Under the pieces are notes generated by a model. The model was given only the letters and a program-made list of their open reading frames with translations. It was not told the origin of the DNA and searched no databases. A DNA stretch of 64,000 nt from Lacipirellula parvula. GTDB taxonomy: Bacteria; Planctomycetota; Planctomycetia; Pirellulales; Lacipirellulaceae. The stretch spans positions 2,648,501 through 2,712,500 of the forward strand of contig NZ_AP021861.1 in the NCBI RefSeq assembly GCF_009177095.1, given 5' to 3'. Shown one piece after another: positions 19,301 to 26,916 of the stretch (position 1 is its first letter; every line of letters begins with the position of its first letter). The position numbers and the translations under genes were made by a program.

Positions 19301-19336
19301 GGCGAATAATCGACGTTGTTGTTCCATCGCGAGCAT
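16331..19336 (-). CDS. PVC-type membrane-associated dehydrogenase/haem-binding (CxxCH) protein with HEAT-like repeats
   Basis: The 1001-residue protein has a signal peptide (WRWFAALAVLSLSAQVDAS). Next comes a beta-propeller dehydrogenase-like domain (FRLPDGYQIELVTAEPEIVDPVAVAFDPQGRLWVVELRDYP onward, about residues 48-420, with DGALYVVDMYRAVIEHP near its end). About 400 residues of alpha-helical HEAT-like repeats follow. The C-terminal cytochrome c-like domain has the CASCH haem site (about residue 860) and GPDIGDSS. This matches the TIGR02604/TIGR02603 architecture found almost only in the PVC group. It is probably a periplasmic oxidoreductase acting on sugars or related alcohols. It lies 18 bases after the ceramidase-like gene, so the two are co-transcribed. 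Confidence 0.9.
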   Translation of the reverse strand: MLAMEQQRRLFAQRRPRHGWRWFAALAVLSLSAQVDASDPLAPEAALVDFRLPDGYQIELVTAEPEIVDPVAVAFDPQGRLWVVELRDYPLLSEGDKPSSCIKILEDKDHDGRFESARVFAEGLLFPTGLQLWGSGAFVTLAGEIAYFPDDDGDGRADKKETWYQGFATLNEQLRANHPTLAADGWIYVAGGLRGGQIKNLRLPDAPLLSINGRDFAFNPRTGKCRAVSGNGQFGLTFDDFGRRFTCSNRNPLIEVMIEQCYLDRNPKLVLSRIVQDAAAAGADSRIFPRSRAITTSAQHSGQFTAACGVELNRGGGALPADAASDAFVCEPTANLVHRERVTPDGSTRRARTIDEKSEFLTATDEWFRPVNLSIGPDGALYVVDMYRAVIEHPEWMPPELRNRPDMHDGRDRGRIYRVCAAGPRAENVIPETLKSRVVDELAPLLESSNPWIRDTAVRRLLELNDASVLPALSELARGSNSLATRYVALQTLVAMGGMTPAIAAQALADSSPEIRSLGLTLCEPFLESSPELAHQAMGLASDADAGVRLQTALTSMFLPAAEALQPLKQIAAASGDDLWTCRAVALASRELASPLLLALLDQSSMQLAGQDDVAISPALVRELLPAIAAGGNIEQVAAVLERVDRVNSSTAQLLLEAANDALQLQGSSLPAALALVAEQNKPAAEAISRLFDEALAKFANPGASASDRIAAADLLQFDSRSTTGAALLEILQASHPPEIQIAAIAALRAQTTPTLGEAILSLFPEQLPAIRRASLDLLCSQPAWTSQLLTAAADGAIEAADIDPARRLQLMQHADADIRRQAEQLFAAQLKSREEVISRYQAALELTGDPGRGREAFAVNCASCHRVGDQGTAIGPDIGDSSMKTSSQLLTDILDPNRAVDANFVNYVALTYDGVGHSGIISSETSSGIVLLGADGKQVAILRDDLESLTSGKSLMPEGLEQQLDLQKMADLLAFLKTWRHAAELQAKRPAKLGSAAIPP

Positions 19337-19354
19337 CAGGCGGCGGGAGAAGCG

Positions 19355-20785
19355 TTACTTCTCAGTTCCTTTCAATTCACGCAACAACGCCACGGCAGCG
19401 TCGACCATCTGCTCGCCTCCGCCTGGTTCCAGCTTCGAATAGGTCGGCTCGTACCCTCCTTCGATATATCCCCGGCGCGTCGGAATGTAGCCGGGGTAGT
19501 CATTGCACAGCTCAAGTACGAGCGTCTTCGCGAAAGGGGAACGCTGCTTGATCGCCAGCCCCAGTTCCGTGAAGAGCTCCCCGGGCAGCGCGACGACTGC
19601 CAAGGAATCGCTCAAGCAAAACGCTTGCACGTCGACCGGCAGTGAGCGGACGCCGTAGTCGTTAACGCCAACGATTTTGACTGCTGCGACTTGCTCCATT
19701 ATGGGCAATTCGCGCGTTCCAACTTTTGAAAGGTTCTCCTTCGCCGCGGCAATTTCGGCTGCAGTGAACTGTTGGAACGGGACTTCGATCCTTTGGTACG
19801 AGGAATTAAGTTCTGGCTTACCGAGGGGCACGGCCGTTTCCAGAGATTTCAGCGCCGTGGCGGCAATCGTTGCGCCGATCCGCTCTGCTTCTTCATGGCT
19901 CTTCTGCGGGCGATCGTGCGAGACGTCGAAGTGATTGACGTCGCCGCAAGGGCCGATGCCGAAGATCGAAATATATTGCGAGCCAAACGTGCGTCGCAGA
20001 TCTCGTTCAAGGTAGAAAGGGAAATCTGCCGCGTATTCGGTGCCGTCGGTTGTATCAAGGTGCAGCCCGAACACTGTTAGGCCGGCAAACGGTTTTCCGT
20101 CCCGACGAAACTGGAGTAGCCCAAGCTCGACGTCGGTTGGGCCAGCGGGACGATCTATGTCGGGGTTGAGCTTGCCTGGGTTGGTGATGACCGAGCCATT
20201 CTTCATGAAGTAACGGCGGTTGAATGCGAGATCTCGTTGCGTAGCGAAGGATGCGGCGACTTCCGCAGGCTGCATGCTCTGACTCGCAGCGGCGATCGCT
20301 TCGACGAGCTTTTTCTCCAGTTCGGCGGAGTAGTCGATCGCTTCGTGTTCATCGACGCCAGTTTTCGCGATCGCTTGTTCGTGAAAATAGTCGCGTAGCG
20401 CTCCGAAGTAGAGCGGACCTGTATGGCTATGGGTGGCGGCAATCACGATCTTTTCGACCGGGATGCCTGTGGCGGCCTCGGCTGCCTCACGCACCTGCGA
20501 CGTCAACGAGGCGGGAACGCCCACCAAATCGCAAAAGACCCATGCGAACTGCTCGCTCCCTTGCTTGAAGACGATCGCCCTGGCTTGCAACGGGTTCGCC
20601 GTGCCAGTGCTCAATCGCTCGTAAAAGTATCCGCTCATCCGGTGGCCGATTGGCGGCGTGACGTCGACGACGGCGAGGCCGATGGAAAGCGGTTCGGCGT
20701 CGTCCGCTGCAGCCAGCGAACTGGCGGAGCAGAAGGCGAGCAGAACGAGGGCGATCACAGCAAGCAGCGACGGTCGGTTTTTCAA
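19355..20785 (-). CDS. Neutral/alkaline ceramidase-like exported protein (copy 1)
   Basis: The frame is open to a GTG at 20956, but residues 58 onward read LKNRPSLLAVIALVLLAFCSASSLAAA, a complete signal peptide whose first codon is TTG 20785. That start is preferred, though its ribosome site is weak. The mature protein opens IGLAVVDVTPPIGHRMSGY, the standard start of the ceramidase N-terminal domain. Other marks are ATHSHTGP (metal histidines), HLDTTDG and CGDVNHFD. In characterised neutral ceramidases the last motif is GDVSPN with the nucleophile serine. Here Asn-His replaces Ser-Pro, so true ceramidase activity is doubtful. It leads the minus-strand string with the PVC haem protein. Confidence 0.8.
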   Translation of the reverse strand: MKNRPSLLAVIALVLLAFCSASSLAAADDAEPLSIGLAVVDVTPPIGHRMSGYFYERLSTGTANPLQARAIVFKQGSEQFAWVFCDLVGVPASLTSQVREAAEAATGIPVEKIVIAATHSHTGPLYFGALRDYFHEQAIAKTGVDEHEAIDYSAELEKKLVEAIAAASQSMQPAEVAASFATQRDLAFNRRYFMKNGSVITNPGKLNPDIDRPAGPTDVELGLLQFRRDGKPFAGLTVFGLHLDTTDGTEYAADFPFYLERDLRRTFGSQYISIFGIGPCGDVNHFDVSHDRPQKSHEEAERIGATIAATALKSLETAVPLGKPELNSSYQRIEVPFQQFTAAEIAAAKENLSKVGTRELPIMEQVAAVKIVGVNDYGVRSLPVDVQAFCLSDSLAVVALPGELFTELGLAIKQRSPFAKTLVLELCNDYPGYIPTRRGYIEGGYEPTYSKLEPGGGEQMVDAAVALLRELKGTEK

Positions 20786-20799
20786 GGACCGACCGTCGC
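20767..20799. repeat. Perfect 12-bp inverted repeat with 9-base loop over a start codon
   Basis: GCGACGGTCGGT (20767-20778) and ACCGACCGTCGC (20788-20799) are exact reverse complements around TTTTCAAGG. On the minus strand the loop CCTTGAAAA contains the TTG proposed as the ceramidase-like start. The GC-rich stem would be stable in RNA. No T-run follows it, so it is not an ordinary terminator. Confidence 0.6.
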
Positions 20800-21059
20800 C
20801 GCGTCTCGTGCTGCCCCGCCGAGACTGCCGTTGAGCGGAACTGGCCGTTGAGGAATCCACAAGCGATAGACAGGAACAAAGACCTTGCAGAGGGGGCGCG
20901 GCGGCGAAGGAGACGGCTGCGATTGAAGCGTCGGTTGTCGACAAATCGAACCTCACTGCGGAAGATGAATGACCTGCGTGCCTGGCACCGATTCGATTGC
21001 ACGCTCATCGCATGGGTCTCAGTCTACTCCCCGCGCGCCGAGTTGGTAGAAAATGCAGG

Positions 21060-21075
21060 TTGCAATATTTTGCAA
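21060..21075. promoter_or_regulatory. Candidate operator for the XylR-type regulator in the divergent promoter region
   Basis: TTGCAATATTTTGCAA is a dyad of two TTGCAA arms around TATT, placed between the divergent ceramidase-like and sulfatase gene strings. Similar sequences occur at 28382-28420 and, upstream of the regulator gene itself, at 35863-35891. Binding is inferred only from this recurrence. Confidence 0.4.
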
Positions 21076-21270
21076 AACGTTTTCGACTTCCCTTCAACGC
21101 TCAGGCAACGCGGTGTGCGATCTCGCTAGACTGGGCCTGCGAACAGCGATTTCGATCGCCGGAGCGGTCTGCGGCGATGACTTGAAAACCGAGACCGACG
21201 CGACGATTCTACGAAAGGCGGGCAATCGAAACGCGAGTTTGGATTCCATACCATGCGAGAAGGGCAAGCG

Positions 21271-22689
21271 ATGCGAACGATGTGGAAGAGAATTCTTGGA
21301 GCGACGTTGGCGTTTGTACTGCTGCAGCCGACGCTCGGGTTCGCAGCGCCCAACATTGTCTTCATTTTGGTCGACGACCTCCGCTGGGATGATCTCGGCT
21401 GCGCCGGCAACGATTTTGTCAGCACGCCGAACATCGACCGCATCGCTCGCGAAGGGGCTCAGTTTCAGAATGCCTTCGCCACGACGCCGCTCTGTTCGCC
21501 GAGTCGCGGCAGCATTCTGACGGGACAGTTCGCCCGAGTGCATGGCATCACAGATAACACTGATCGCAGCGAACAGAGCCATCGCCTGAAGACGTTCCCG
21601 CAGGAACTGCAGCATGCTGGCTACGAGACGGCCTACTTCGGCAAGTGGCACATGGGGAACGACAACACCCAGCGTCCGGGTTTTGATCGCTGGTTCTGCC
21701 TGACGGGGCAGGGGACGTCGTTCGACCCGGTCGTCAACGACGACGGCAAAGAAGTGCAGCGAACTGGATACGTGACCGACGTGCTGAATGAGGAAAGCGT
21801 CAAGTTCCTCCGCACCAAGCATGCGAAGCCATTCATGTTCTACCTTTCGCACAAGGCAATTCACCCCGAAACCTACCAAGGGCCCGACGGCAAGCTGTCG
21901 GATCCGACGCTATCGAACTTCATCCCCGCGCCGCGCCACAAAGAACTCTACAGCGACGCCAAGATTACGCGTCGCCCCAGCGCGGGCGTGCCGCCGACCG
22001 ATAAGCCGGCGCTGCAGCAGAAAATCGACGGCTTGCCGCCGCTCGGCCCTGAAACCGGCAGCAGCGATACGGTGATTCTCAATCGCCTGCGGATGCTCAA
22101 AGCCGTCGACGAAGGGGTCGGCGAGATATTGAAGGCGCTCGAAGAGAGCGGCGAACTCGACAACACGCTCATCGTGGTGGCCGGTGATCATGGCTACTTC
22201 TACGGCGAGCATGGCCTGAGCATTGAGCGTCGCTTAGCCTACGAAGAAAGCATTCGCATCCCGCTGATCATGCGCTATCCGCCGCTGATTGCCGCGGCGA
22301 GCGAGCCGGCGTCGCTTGTGCAAACGATCGACATCGCGCCGACGTTCGTCGAGCTGGGGGGCGGTGAAATTCAGCCGGCGTACCAAGGGCGCTCGCTGTT
22401 GCCGCTCATGAAGGGCGAAACGCCGCCCGACTGGCGGCAGGCCGTGCTCGTCGAGTACTTTTCCGACACGGTGTTTCCGCGGATGAAGCAGATGGGATAC
22501 GAGGCCGTTCGCGGCGAACGTTGGAAGTACATCCACTTCACCGACCAGCAAGGAATGGATGAACTGTACGATCTGCGGAGCGATCCCTACGAACTTCACA
22601 ATTTGGCTGATAATCCAGACTCTGCCGGCGATCTAGCGGAGATGAAGGGCGAGCTTAAGCAGCTCTTGGAATCAACCGCCTCGCGCTAG
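21271..22689 (+). CDS. Exported sulfatase (type I, formylglycine-dependent)
   Basis: ATG 21271, eight or nine bases after AGAAGGG, gives MRTMWKRILGATLAFVLLQP, a signal peptide ending GFAA; the frame starts 18 bases earlier. The sulfatase fold begins PNIVFILVDDLRWDDLGC with the metal aspartates. The activation motif is LCSPSRGSILTGQ (cysteine at about residue 75, matching C-x-P-S-R). Further motifs are FGKWHMGND, FYLSHKAIHPE and VAGDHGYFYGEHGL with the late metal residues. The end ELYDLRSDPYELHNLAD is typical. The cysteine must be oxidised to formylglycine by an FGE or anaerobic enzyme encoded elsewhere. Planctomycetes use such enzymes on sulfated algal polysaccharides. It is the first gene of a tight plus-strand operon. 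Confidence 0.92.
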   Translation: MRTMWKRILGATLAFVLLQPTLGFAAPNIVFILVDDLRWDDLGCAGNDFVSTPNIDRIAREGAQFQNAFATTPLCSPSRGSILTGQFARVHGITDNTDRSEQSHRLKTFPQELQHAGYETAYFGKWHMGNDNTQRPGFDRWFCLTGQGTSFDPVVNDDGKEVQRTGYVTDVLNEESVKFLRTKHAKPFMFYLSHKAIHPETYQGPDGKLSDPTLSNFIPAPRHKELYSDAKITRRPSAGVPPTDKPALQQKIDGLPPLGPETGSSDTVILNRLRMLKAVDEGVGEILKALEESGELDNTLIVVAGDHGYFYGEHGLSIERRLAYEESIRIPLIMRYPPLIAAASEPASLVQTIDIAPTFVELGGGEIQPAYQGRSLLPLMKGETPPDWRQAVLVEYFSDTVFPRMKQMGYEAVRGERWKYIHFTDQQGMDELYDLRSDPYELHNLADNPDSAGDLAEMKGELKQLLESTASR

Positions 22690-22691
22690 CC

Positions 22692-24146
22692 ATGTTCCGC
22701 CTTGCCACAATCGTCGGAAGTGACAACAAGATGATGCGACAGATGACAAAATTGCTGACGTTTTGCTTGGCTCTATGCCTCAGCATGGCGCTCGCGAGCG
22801 CGGAAGGGCTGCGGGTCGGCAGAGCTGCCGTCGATATTACGCCGCCGGTTGGCACGCCGATGCTCACGCCGCAACGGCCGCCGTTTGAAGTGAAGCTTGC
22901 GGGGCAAGCGCTCGACCCGCTGCAGGTGAAGGCAATCGTCTTGGAGCAAGGCGGAGTGAAGGCGGCCCTTGTGGCGTGCGACCTTACCAGCTTGCCGCTG
23001 CGGCTTTCGCAGGAAGCTCGCAAGCTGATTGGAGAAACCACTGGCGTCGATCCGGGCGCCGTCATCATTAGCTCAACGCACACCCATACGGCGCCGCAGA
23101 TTCGGCTGAAGTACCTCGGCAAGGCCGACGACGAGGCGAAACGTAAGGCCGCCGAGTACGTCGCCGCCTTGCCGGCCAAGATCGCTGAGAGCGTCAAGGC
23201 AGCAGAAGCCGACTTGCAAGAGGCGACCGCGTACGCCGGCTATGGCGTCGAAGACTCTGTGAGCTTCAATCGCCGCTACTACCTGCGCGACGGAACGGTG
23301 GCTGCCAATCCGTTCAAAGGGGAAGACCACCGACTTGGCGAAGTCTTGCGCCCGGCGGGGCCGACTGATCCGAGCGTTGGCTTGGTAGCTTTCAAGAACC
23401 GTGAAGGAAAACCGCTCGCCGTGATGGTGAACTTCTCGATTCATCTCGACACGTTAGGAATCGATCAACCGTCGGCCGACATGGCGGCCGCGGTTTCGCG
23501 GATGCTGCAGGCCGTTCATGGCGAGCAAATGCTGGTCTTCTGGGGCAGCGGGGCGTCGGGCAACGTCAACCACTACGACCTGAGCGACCCGCAACGTTTC
23601 CGTCGCGAGAAAGGCGTCCACGAAACGACCCGCATCGGGACGATCATCGCGGCCGCTGCGCTCCGAGCCTACCCCAAGCTGGAACCGCTTCGCGACGCTC
23701 CGCTGCGCGTCAGCCACGAAACGGTATTGTGCGACTACCATCCCGAGAAGACCGCCGCGCTGCGGGCGCGGATGAAGAATTCGACCCGCTACTTCGACGG
23801 TGAAGTCGACGTCGTGCCGGATGGGGATCGGCTGGCGTTTGAAGCCGACGTCGAAGTGATCGCGCTCGGCAACGAGTTGGCGTGGGTCGGGCTGCCCGGC
23901 GAGATGTTCGTCGAGCTGGGGTTGAATCTGAAGAACGCCTCGCCATTCCGCTATACGATGATCCACTCGCTCGCTAACGGGGCCATCGGCTACGTCCCTA
24001 TTTTGAAGTCGTACCCCGAGGGGTCGCGGGAGGTGCTCGCCACGCGCTGTGCGCCGGGCACGGGCGAACGATTGATCGAATCGGCGACCAAGCAACTGGC
24101 GCAGTTGAAAGGCGTCGTCCTTCCGCAAACGGTGCAGACGCCATGA
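22692..24146 (+). CDS. Neutral/alkaline ceramidase-like exported protein (copy 2)
   Basis: It starts two bases after the sulfatase stop; starts at 22731 or 22743 would place the signal peptide (MTKLLTFCLALCLSMALASA) nearer the N-terminus. The mature part begins LRVGRAAVDITPPVGTPML. Metal motifs are SSTHTHTAP and NFSIHLDT. The region of the family nucleophile reads WGSGASGNVNHYDLS, so GDVSPN is replaced by GNVNHY. The C-terminal IGYVPILKSYPEGSRE matches the usual end of planctomycete members (Y.P....Y.EGGYE). Its stop overlaps the next gene start by four bases, showing translational coupling. It probably hydrolyses an amide or ester in a sulfated or acylated glycan or glycolipid, but this is inference. 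Confidence 0.82.
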   Translation: MFRLATIVGSDNKMMRQMTKLLTFCLALCLSMALASAEGLRVGRAAVDITPPVGTPMLTPQRPPFEVKLAGQALDPLQVKAIVLEQGGVKAALVACDLTSLPLRLSQEARKLIGETTGVDPGAVIISSTHTHTAPQIRLKYLGKADDEAKRKAAEYVAALPAKIAESVKAAEADLQEATAYAGYGVEDSVSFNRRYYLRDGTVAANPFKGEDHRLGEVLRPAGPTDPSVGLVAFKNREGKPLAVMVNFSIHLDTLGIDQPSADMAAAVSRMLQAVHGEQMLVFWGSGASGNVNHYDLSDPQRFRREKGVHETTRIGTIIAAAALRAYPKLEPLRDAPLRVSHETVLCDYHPEKTAALRARMKNSTRYFDGEVDVVPDGDRLAFEADVEVIALGNELAWVGLPGEMFVELGLNLKNASPFRYTMIHSLANGAIGYVPILKSYPEGSREVLATRCAPGTGERLIESATKQLAQLKGVVLPQTVQTP

Positions 24147-25240
24147 AGTTATTACCATCGATCACTGCTGTTGGCGTGCTGCTGTTCGCAATTTCGCTGG
24201 TTCCGGACGCTTCTGCTGCTTCGCCCGAGCTGAGTTGGCAGCAACTGCAAACGGAGTTCATCGCAGGGAAGGGGTGGAGCAAGACTGTCTCTCCGTTCGA
24301 TCGCCTACCCGCGGTCGCTGAGAAAGCAGTCCGGCCGCCAGTCTGGAAGCTTTCGCGCGACTCCGCTGGGATGAGCGTTGACTTCACGACCGATGCCGAT
24401 TCGCTGGCGGTGCGGTGGACGCTCACCTCGCCGCAACTAGCGAAGCCGCACATGCCGGCGACGGGCGTAAGCGGCGTCGATCTTTACGTGCAGCAAGGAG
24501 AGCGTTGGCAATTCGTGGCAACTGCACGCCCGACGAAGTTCCCCACGAACGAAGCAATGCTCGCCGTCGGTCTTGGCAAGGGCGAGAAGCGGTATCGGAT
24601 GTACTTGCCGCTCTACAATGGTGTGGAGTCGCTCGGGCTTGGCATTCCGCAGGAAGCAGCGTTCGCTTGGGACAAGCCCGACGCCCGGCCGCCGATCGTT
24701 TTTTATGGCACCTCGATCACGCAGGGGGGCTGTGCGTCACGACCTGGCATGGCGTATCCCGCGATCTTGGGGCGTCGACTCGATCGGCCCGTGATCAATC
24801 TCGGGTTCTCCGGCAACGGCCGGCTAGAACCGGAAATGGCCGAGCTGCTCGCGGAACTCGATCCTGCGCTCTACGTCATTGATCCGCTGCCGAACAATTT
24901 CCCCCAGCAAGCCGCGCAACGGCTGCCGAAATTTCTAGAGATCATTCGCGCAAAGCGGCCAACGACGCCCATCTTGTTGGTGGGCGGGCCGCGCTACGCC
25001 GATTCGTTGGCGCTCGCCGCGCGGGCCGAGCGCGTCGCTGCTGCGGATCGGGTTGTCGAGAAAGTCGTTCACGATCGACTAGCCAAGGGCGATATGCAGC
25101 TTCATTTCGTCGCCGGCTCTGATCTGGCAGCGAACGGCGGCGATGCCACCGTCGATGGGACGCATCCGACCGACTTGGGATTCATGCTAATGGCAGATGA
25201 CTTGGAACCTGCCAGCAAAAACGCTTTGCAACCTCGCTAA
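24143..25240 (+). CDS. Exported SGNH/GDSL-type hydrolase with N-terminal beta domain
   Basis: The start ATGA overlaps the previous stop. A signal peptide (residues about 1-25, ending SAAS) is followed by a beta-sandwich N-terminal domain of about 160 residues (SWQQLQTEFIAGKGW...). This is typical of planctomycete and bacteroidete SGNH esterases. The hydrolase domain shows block I as FYGTSITQGGCASRPGMAYP (nucleophile serine, here in GTSIT), block II as NLGFSGNGRLEPEM, block III around VIDPLPNN and block V as DGTHPTDLGF with the Asp-His pair. It probably removes acetyl or other acyl groups from a carbohydrate, in line with the neighbouring sulfatase and DUF1080 genes. Confidence 0.87.
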   Translation: MKLLPSITAVGVLLFAISLVPDASAASPELSWQQLQTEFIAGKGWSKTVSPFDRLPAVAEKAVRPPVWKLSRDSAGMSVDFTTDADSLAVRWTLTSPQLAKPHMPATGVSGVDLYVQQGERWQFVATARPTKFPTNEAMLAVGLGKGEKRYRMYLPLYNGVESLGLGIPQEAAFAWDKPDARPPIVFYGTSITQGGCASRPGMAYPAILGRRLDRPVINLGFSGNGRLEPEMAELLAELDPALYVIDPLPNNFPQQAAQRLPKFLEIIRAKRPTTPILLVGGPRYADSLALAARAERVAAADRVVEKVVHDRLAKGDMQLHFVAGSDLAANGGDATVDGTHPTDLGFMLMADDLEPASKNALQPR

Positions 25241-25299
25241 CCTGAACTTGTAATCTGACTGCCCATTGGGCGGCAGCACGTTAAACGGAGAACTTTCGC

Positions 25300-26016
25300 A
25301 TGTCGATTCCTTACCGCCTCCTGGCGTCCGCCCTGTTCCTGGCGGTTGTGACCGCTTGCACCTCCCACGCCGACGAAGCGAAGTCGCCGCCGCCAGCCGA
25401 AGAAGGGTTCGTTTCGATCTTCGACGGCAAGACGCTCGACGGTTGGTGGCCACACACTGGCGTGCCAACGTTCCACGTCGGCGGTAAGTGGGAAGTCGTC
25501 GACGGCGTCATCGTCGGCCAGCAATTCCCGCCCGATAAGGGGGGCTTCCTCGCCACGAAGAAGAAGTACGACAACTTCGTCATCCGCTTCGAAGTGAACA
25601 TGGATTACCCGAGCGACAGCGGCGTCTTCCTTCGCATGGGCGAGGACGGCAAGAGCCACCAAGTGACGCTCGACAATCGCCCCGACGGGCAGTTCGGCAA
25701 GATTTACCTGCCGTGGACGCAGTCGATGGTCCACGAAAGCCCCGACGGCATCAAATCATTCAAGCAAAAGGAATGGAACAAAGGGGAAATTCGCATCGAG
25801 GGAGAACCGTCGCGGATCCGCTTCTGGTTGAACGGCGACCTTGTCACCGACTTCCAGCACACGGCCGAAACGACTAAGGGAGTTCCCGATTCGGGCTACA
25901 TTGGCTTGCAAGTCCACCCGACCGTGGAGAACATGAAGCACTTCGACGAAGGGAACAAAGTCCGCTACCGCAACATTCGCATCCGGGAGATCAAGCCGGG
26001 CGAGAAGGTGGAGTAG
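25300..26016 (+). CDS. Exported DUF1080 (3-keto-disaccharide hydrolase-like) protein
   Basis: GGAG nine bases before ATG supports the start. The signal peptide (LLASALFLAVVTACTSHADE) may carry a lipobox-like TAC. The single DUF1080 domain of about 200 residues is a LamG/concanavalin-like fold: GFVSIFDGKTLDGWW near the start, KKKYDNFVIRFEVNMDYPSDSGVFLRMGED in the middle and DSGYIGLQVHP near the end. DUF1080 proteins include 3-keto-glycoside hydrolases. The operon position 60 bases after the SGNH hydrolase gene suggests action on a sugar released by its neighbours. Confidence 0.9.
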   Translation: MSIPYRLLASALFLAVVTACTSHADEAKSPPPAEEGFVSIFDGKTLDGWWPHTGVPTFHVGGKWEVVDGVIVGQQFPPDKGGFLATKKKYDNFVIRFEVNMDYPSDSGVFLRMGEDGKSHQVTLDNRPDGQFGKIYLPWTQSMVHESPDGIKSFKQKEWNKGEIRIEGEPSRIRFWLNGDLVTDFQHTAETTKGVPDSGYIGLQVHPTVENMKHFDEGNKVRYRNIRIREIKPGEKVE

Positions 26017-26089
26017 GGCCACCCCGATTGTTGAGGCGACTCCCAGCGTCGCTTTTGCCACTCCTACTTTGCCCTGAGCTCGTAGTCGT

Positions 26090-26908
26090 ATGTTGATCGT
26101 TCGCCGCCGTTGGTTGTTGGGGGTTCTCGCTTGCGCAGCGTTTGCGTGGGCGCCGCTGGTCGGTGCTCAAGAGTGGGCGAAGGCGGCGATCGAGGCGTCG
26201 CCGCGGCACATGGAGTACGTCACCGTCACCCACGGCGATCGCAACGTCGAGTGCTTCGTCGCCTATCCCGAAGTTGCTGAGAAGGCCCACGCGGTCGTGC
26301 TAATCCACGACATCTCGGGGATGAGCGATTGGATGCGGAGCATGGCGGACCAGGTTGCGGAGGCGGGCTACATCGCCATCGTGCCGGATCTCCTTTCGGA
26401 GATGGCGCCAGGCGGCGGTGGAACGGAAACGTTCGCCAGCATCGATGATGCACGGCGAGCGATCCCCAAGTTGCCGCCCGCGCAGATCGAGGCTGACCTC
26501 AACGCGGCGGCGGATTACGTGAGTAAACTGCCGGCCGCTAAGGGAACCGTCTCGGTCGCGGGGTTTTGCTGGGGCGGCGGGCAGTCGCTCCGCTACGCTA
26601 CGCAGAATCCGAAACTAAGCGGAGCGATGGTTTTCTACGGCTACGAACCGATCGACGCGGCAGGCGTCGCGTGCGTCGCGGCGCCCGTCTACGGCTACTA
26701 CGCTGAGAACGACGCACGCATCAATATGTCGATTCCCGACGTGGAGAAGCTAATGGCCGAAGCGAAGAAGACCTTCGAGCCGCTCAAGTACAAAGGTGCT
26801 GGGCATGGCTTCATGCGGCACGGGCAGGATCCCGCCGGGACGCCGGAAAACAAAGCAGCTCGCGAGGCGGCTTGGAAGCGCTGGAAAGATTTGCTGAAAA
26901 CTTACTAG
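26090..26908 (+). CDS. Exported dienelactone hydrolase-family protein
   Basis: A signal peptide (VRRRWLLGVLACAAFAWAPLVGAQ) precedes an alpha/beta hydrolase. The nucleophile elbow is GFCWGGG (cysteine at about residue 160), as in dienelactone hydrolases. YYAENDARI would supply the acid and GAGHGFMRHG the histidine. It ends AAREAAWKRWKDLLKTY, the usual helix of the family. It is the last gene of the plus-strand string, 73 bases after the DUF1080 gene. The natural substrate in this setting is more likely an ester or lactone of a sugar than a dienelactone. Confidence 0.88.
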   Translation: MLIVRRRWLLGVLACAAFAWAPLVGAQEWAKAAIEASPRHMEYVTVTHGDRNVECFVAYPEVAEKAHAVVLIHDISGMSDWMRSMADQVAEAGYIAIVPDLLSEMAPGGGGTETFASIDDARRAIPKLPPAQIEADLNAAADYVSKLPAAKGTVSVAGFCWGGGQSLRYATQNPKLSGAMVFYGYEPIDAAGVACVAAPVYGYYAENDARINMSIPDVEKLMAEAKKTFEPLKYKGAGHGFMRHGQDPAGTPENKAAREAAWKRWKDLLKTY

Positions 26909-26916
26909 GGGCTGTG

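Noticed and set aside
20786-20956. 57-residue N-terminal extension of the first ceramidase-like protein
   Set aside because: A complete signal peptide begins only after it, and the extension spans a perfect hairpin; translation from the GTG would bury the signal peptide.
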